NCBI RefSeq assembly: GCF_900078705.1
Contig: NZ_FKIF01000007.1
Span: 62,001 to 126,000, forward strand
Reading direction: 5' to 3'
From: Bordetella ansorpii
Lineage (GTDB): Bacteria > Pseudomonadota > Gammaproteobacteria > Burkholderiales > Burkholderiaceae_B
Length of the DNA: 64,000 bases
The notes beneath the pieces are model-generated. The model was not told the origin of the DNA. It did no database searches and saw only the letters and a list, made by a program, of their open reading frames with translations. Of the stretch, positions 63,247-64,000 are shown one piece after another (position 1 is the first letter of the stretch; each line of letters opens with the position of its first letter). The position numbers and the translations under genes are program-made.

Positions 63247-64000
63247 CTACAGGGCGGCGGGCGAGCTCATCGGGTTCTGCGGCAGTTGCAACTCGGCCTG
63301 CCGGGGCGCCCGGCAGATGTTGGCGTCGTCGAACCGGGCATGGGCGGACGTGCAGTCCCCGCCGGGCTGCGCGCAGCGGTCCAGGATGGCCTGGTACAGG
63401 CTGGGGTCCACCGTGCCGAAGCGCTGCACCGGCGCGGCCGAACTGGGCTGCACCAGCACCTGGTAGGCGTCGCGGTCCAGCGCGCGCGGGTCGGCCTTGT
63501 TCTTCCGCACCCACTGGTCGAACTCGGCCTGCGGCAGCCCGTGGAACTTGAAGCGCATCTGCGAGAAGCCCGCGCCGCTGTAGTTGGCCGAGAAGCCCTG
63601 GTAGACGCCGGGCTGGTTGATGACCGCGTGCAGGCGGGTCTGCATGCCCGGCATGGCGTAGATCTGGCCGGCCAGCGCGGGGATGTAGAACGAATTCATC
63701 ACCGAGGACGAGGTCAGCTTGAACTCGATGGGGCGATCGACCGGCGCGGCCAGTTCATTGACCGTGGCGATGCCCTGCTCGGGATAGAGGAACAGCCACT
63801 TCCAGTCCAGCGCCACCACCTGCACCTCTAGCGGCTTGGTGCCCGCCGGCACCTGGCGCTGGGCGTCCAGCCGTTCGAGCGGGCGGTAGGGATCGAGCTT
63901 GTGCGTGCTGACCCAGGTCAGGGCGCTCAGCGCGATGATGATGAGCAGCGGCGCAGCCCAGATCAGCAGCTCGAGAATGGTGGAGTGATCCCAGTCCGGA
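63247..64000 (-). CDS. cyoA: Cytochrome o ubiquinol oxidase subunit II (CyoA), C-terminal part
   Basis: The window holds the C-terminal ~250 residues; the start is beyond position 64000. Visible are the second transmembrane helix ([20 protein letters not shown]), the cupredoxin domain ([40 protein letters not shown]) and the COX_ARM region ([17 protein letters not shown]). CuA ligands are absent, as expected for a quinol oxidase. 61 bp upstream of cyoB. Confidence 0.9.
   Translation of the reverse strand, partial: PDWDHSTILELLIWAAPLLIIIALSALTWVSTHKLDPYRPLERLDAQRQVPAGTKPLEVQVVALDWKWLFLYPEQGIATVNELAAPVDRPIEFKLTSSSVMNSFYIPALAGQIYAMPGMQTRLHAVINQPGVYQGFSANYSGAGFSQMRFKFHGLPQAEFDQWVRKNKADPRALDRDAYQVLVQPSSAAPVQRFGTVDPSLYQAILDRCAQPGGDCTSAHARFDDANICRAPRQAELQLPQNPMSSPAAL

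Overview
The window is GC-rich, densely packed DNA with ATGA/GTGA start-stop overlaps. It looks like a chromosomal segment from a betaproteobacterium of the Alcaligenaceae (Bordetella/Achromobacter/Alcaligenes type). The grounds are two orphan Bug-type periplasmic receptors, many LysR/GntR/MarR-controlled catabolic operons, a Burkholderiales-type porin, a DUF4148 protein and a cyo quinol oxidase operon ending in a SURF1 gene. The genus is inferred from gene content only. I saw no rRNA, tRNA, CRISPR array or intact insertion sequence.

Layout. 1-5 kb: a peptide-type (Dpp/Opp-like) ABC importer, divergent from its cut-off binding protein and followed by a maleamate-amidase-like hydrolase. 5-11 kb: a low-molecular-weight phosphatase/arsenate reductase, a TetR/SDR pair, an HD hydrolase, a GlxA-type regulator, two small exported proteins and an orphan PAS histidine kinase with a 19-bp tandem repeat in front of it. 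11-20 kb: two catabolic islands of uncertain substrate. One has a GntR regulator, a CMD-family protein, a 3-hydroxyisobutyrate-dehydrogenase-like enzyme and a Bug receptor. The other has a LysR regulator, a LigI-like lactonase, a CMD-like protein, an SDR, an SMP-30 lactonase and a Bug receptor. 20-33 kb: a phosphopantetheinyl transferase, a CusRS-like two-component system with a palindromic box, a LysR, a DUF4148 protein, a porin, a DUF1624-type membrane protein, ChrA, a lone Rieske ferredoxin, a hydrolase, RibA, a serine/threonine dehydratase and an EamA transporter.

The centrepiece is 33.8-54.3 kb, an apparently complete picolinate (pyridine-2-carboxylate) catabolic locus of the pic type. 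A three-subunit molybdenum hydroxylase (PicA-like), served by an XdhC factor, should make 6-hydroxypicolinate. A four-component Rieske oxygenase (PicB-like) should add the 3-hydroxyl. A metal-dependent amidohydrolase-fold decarboxylase (PicC-like) should give 2,5-dihydroxypyridine. A ring-cleaving dioxygenase, N-formylmaleamate deformylase, maleamate amidohydrolase and maleate isomerase then lead to fumarate. Two uptake systems (a TRAP transporter whose receptor gene is separated from its membrane genes, and an NMT1/SsuABC-type ABC importer) sit in the same operon. A MarR repressor (PicR-like) is encoded here, and four palindromes of form TCAG-N4-CTGA lie at the promoters of picR, picB, the TRAP/picA operon and picC, so the whole locus reads as one regulon.

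54-64 kb: a tyrosine recombinase divergent from a KfrA-like coiled-coil DNA-binding protein, with three consecutive inverted repeats between them; a degenerate ABC ATPase beside an AlaE-type exporter; a DUF4865/LysR pair; and the cytochrome bo-type oxidase operon cyoABCD-SURF1, whose first gene runs off the window.
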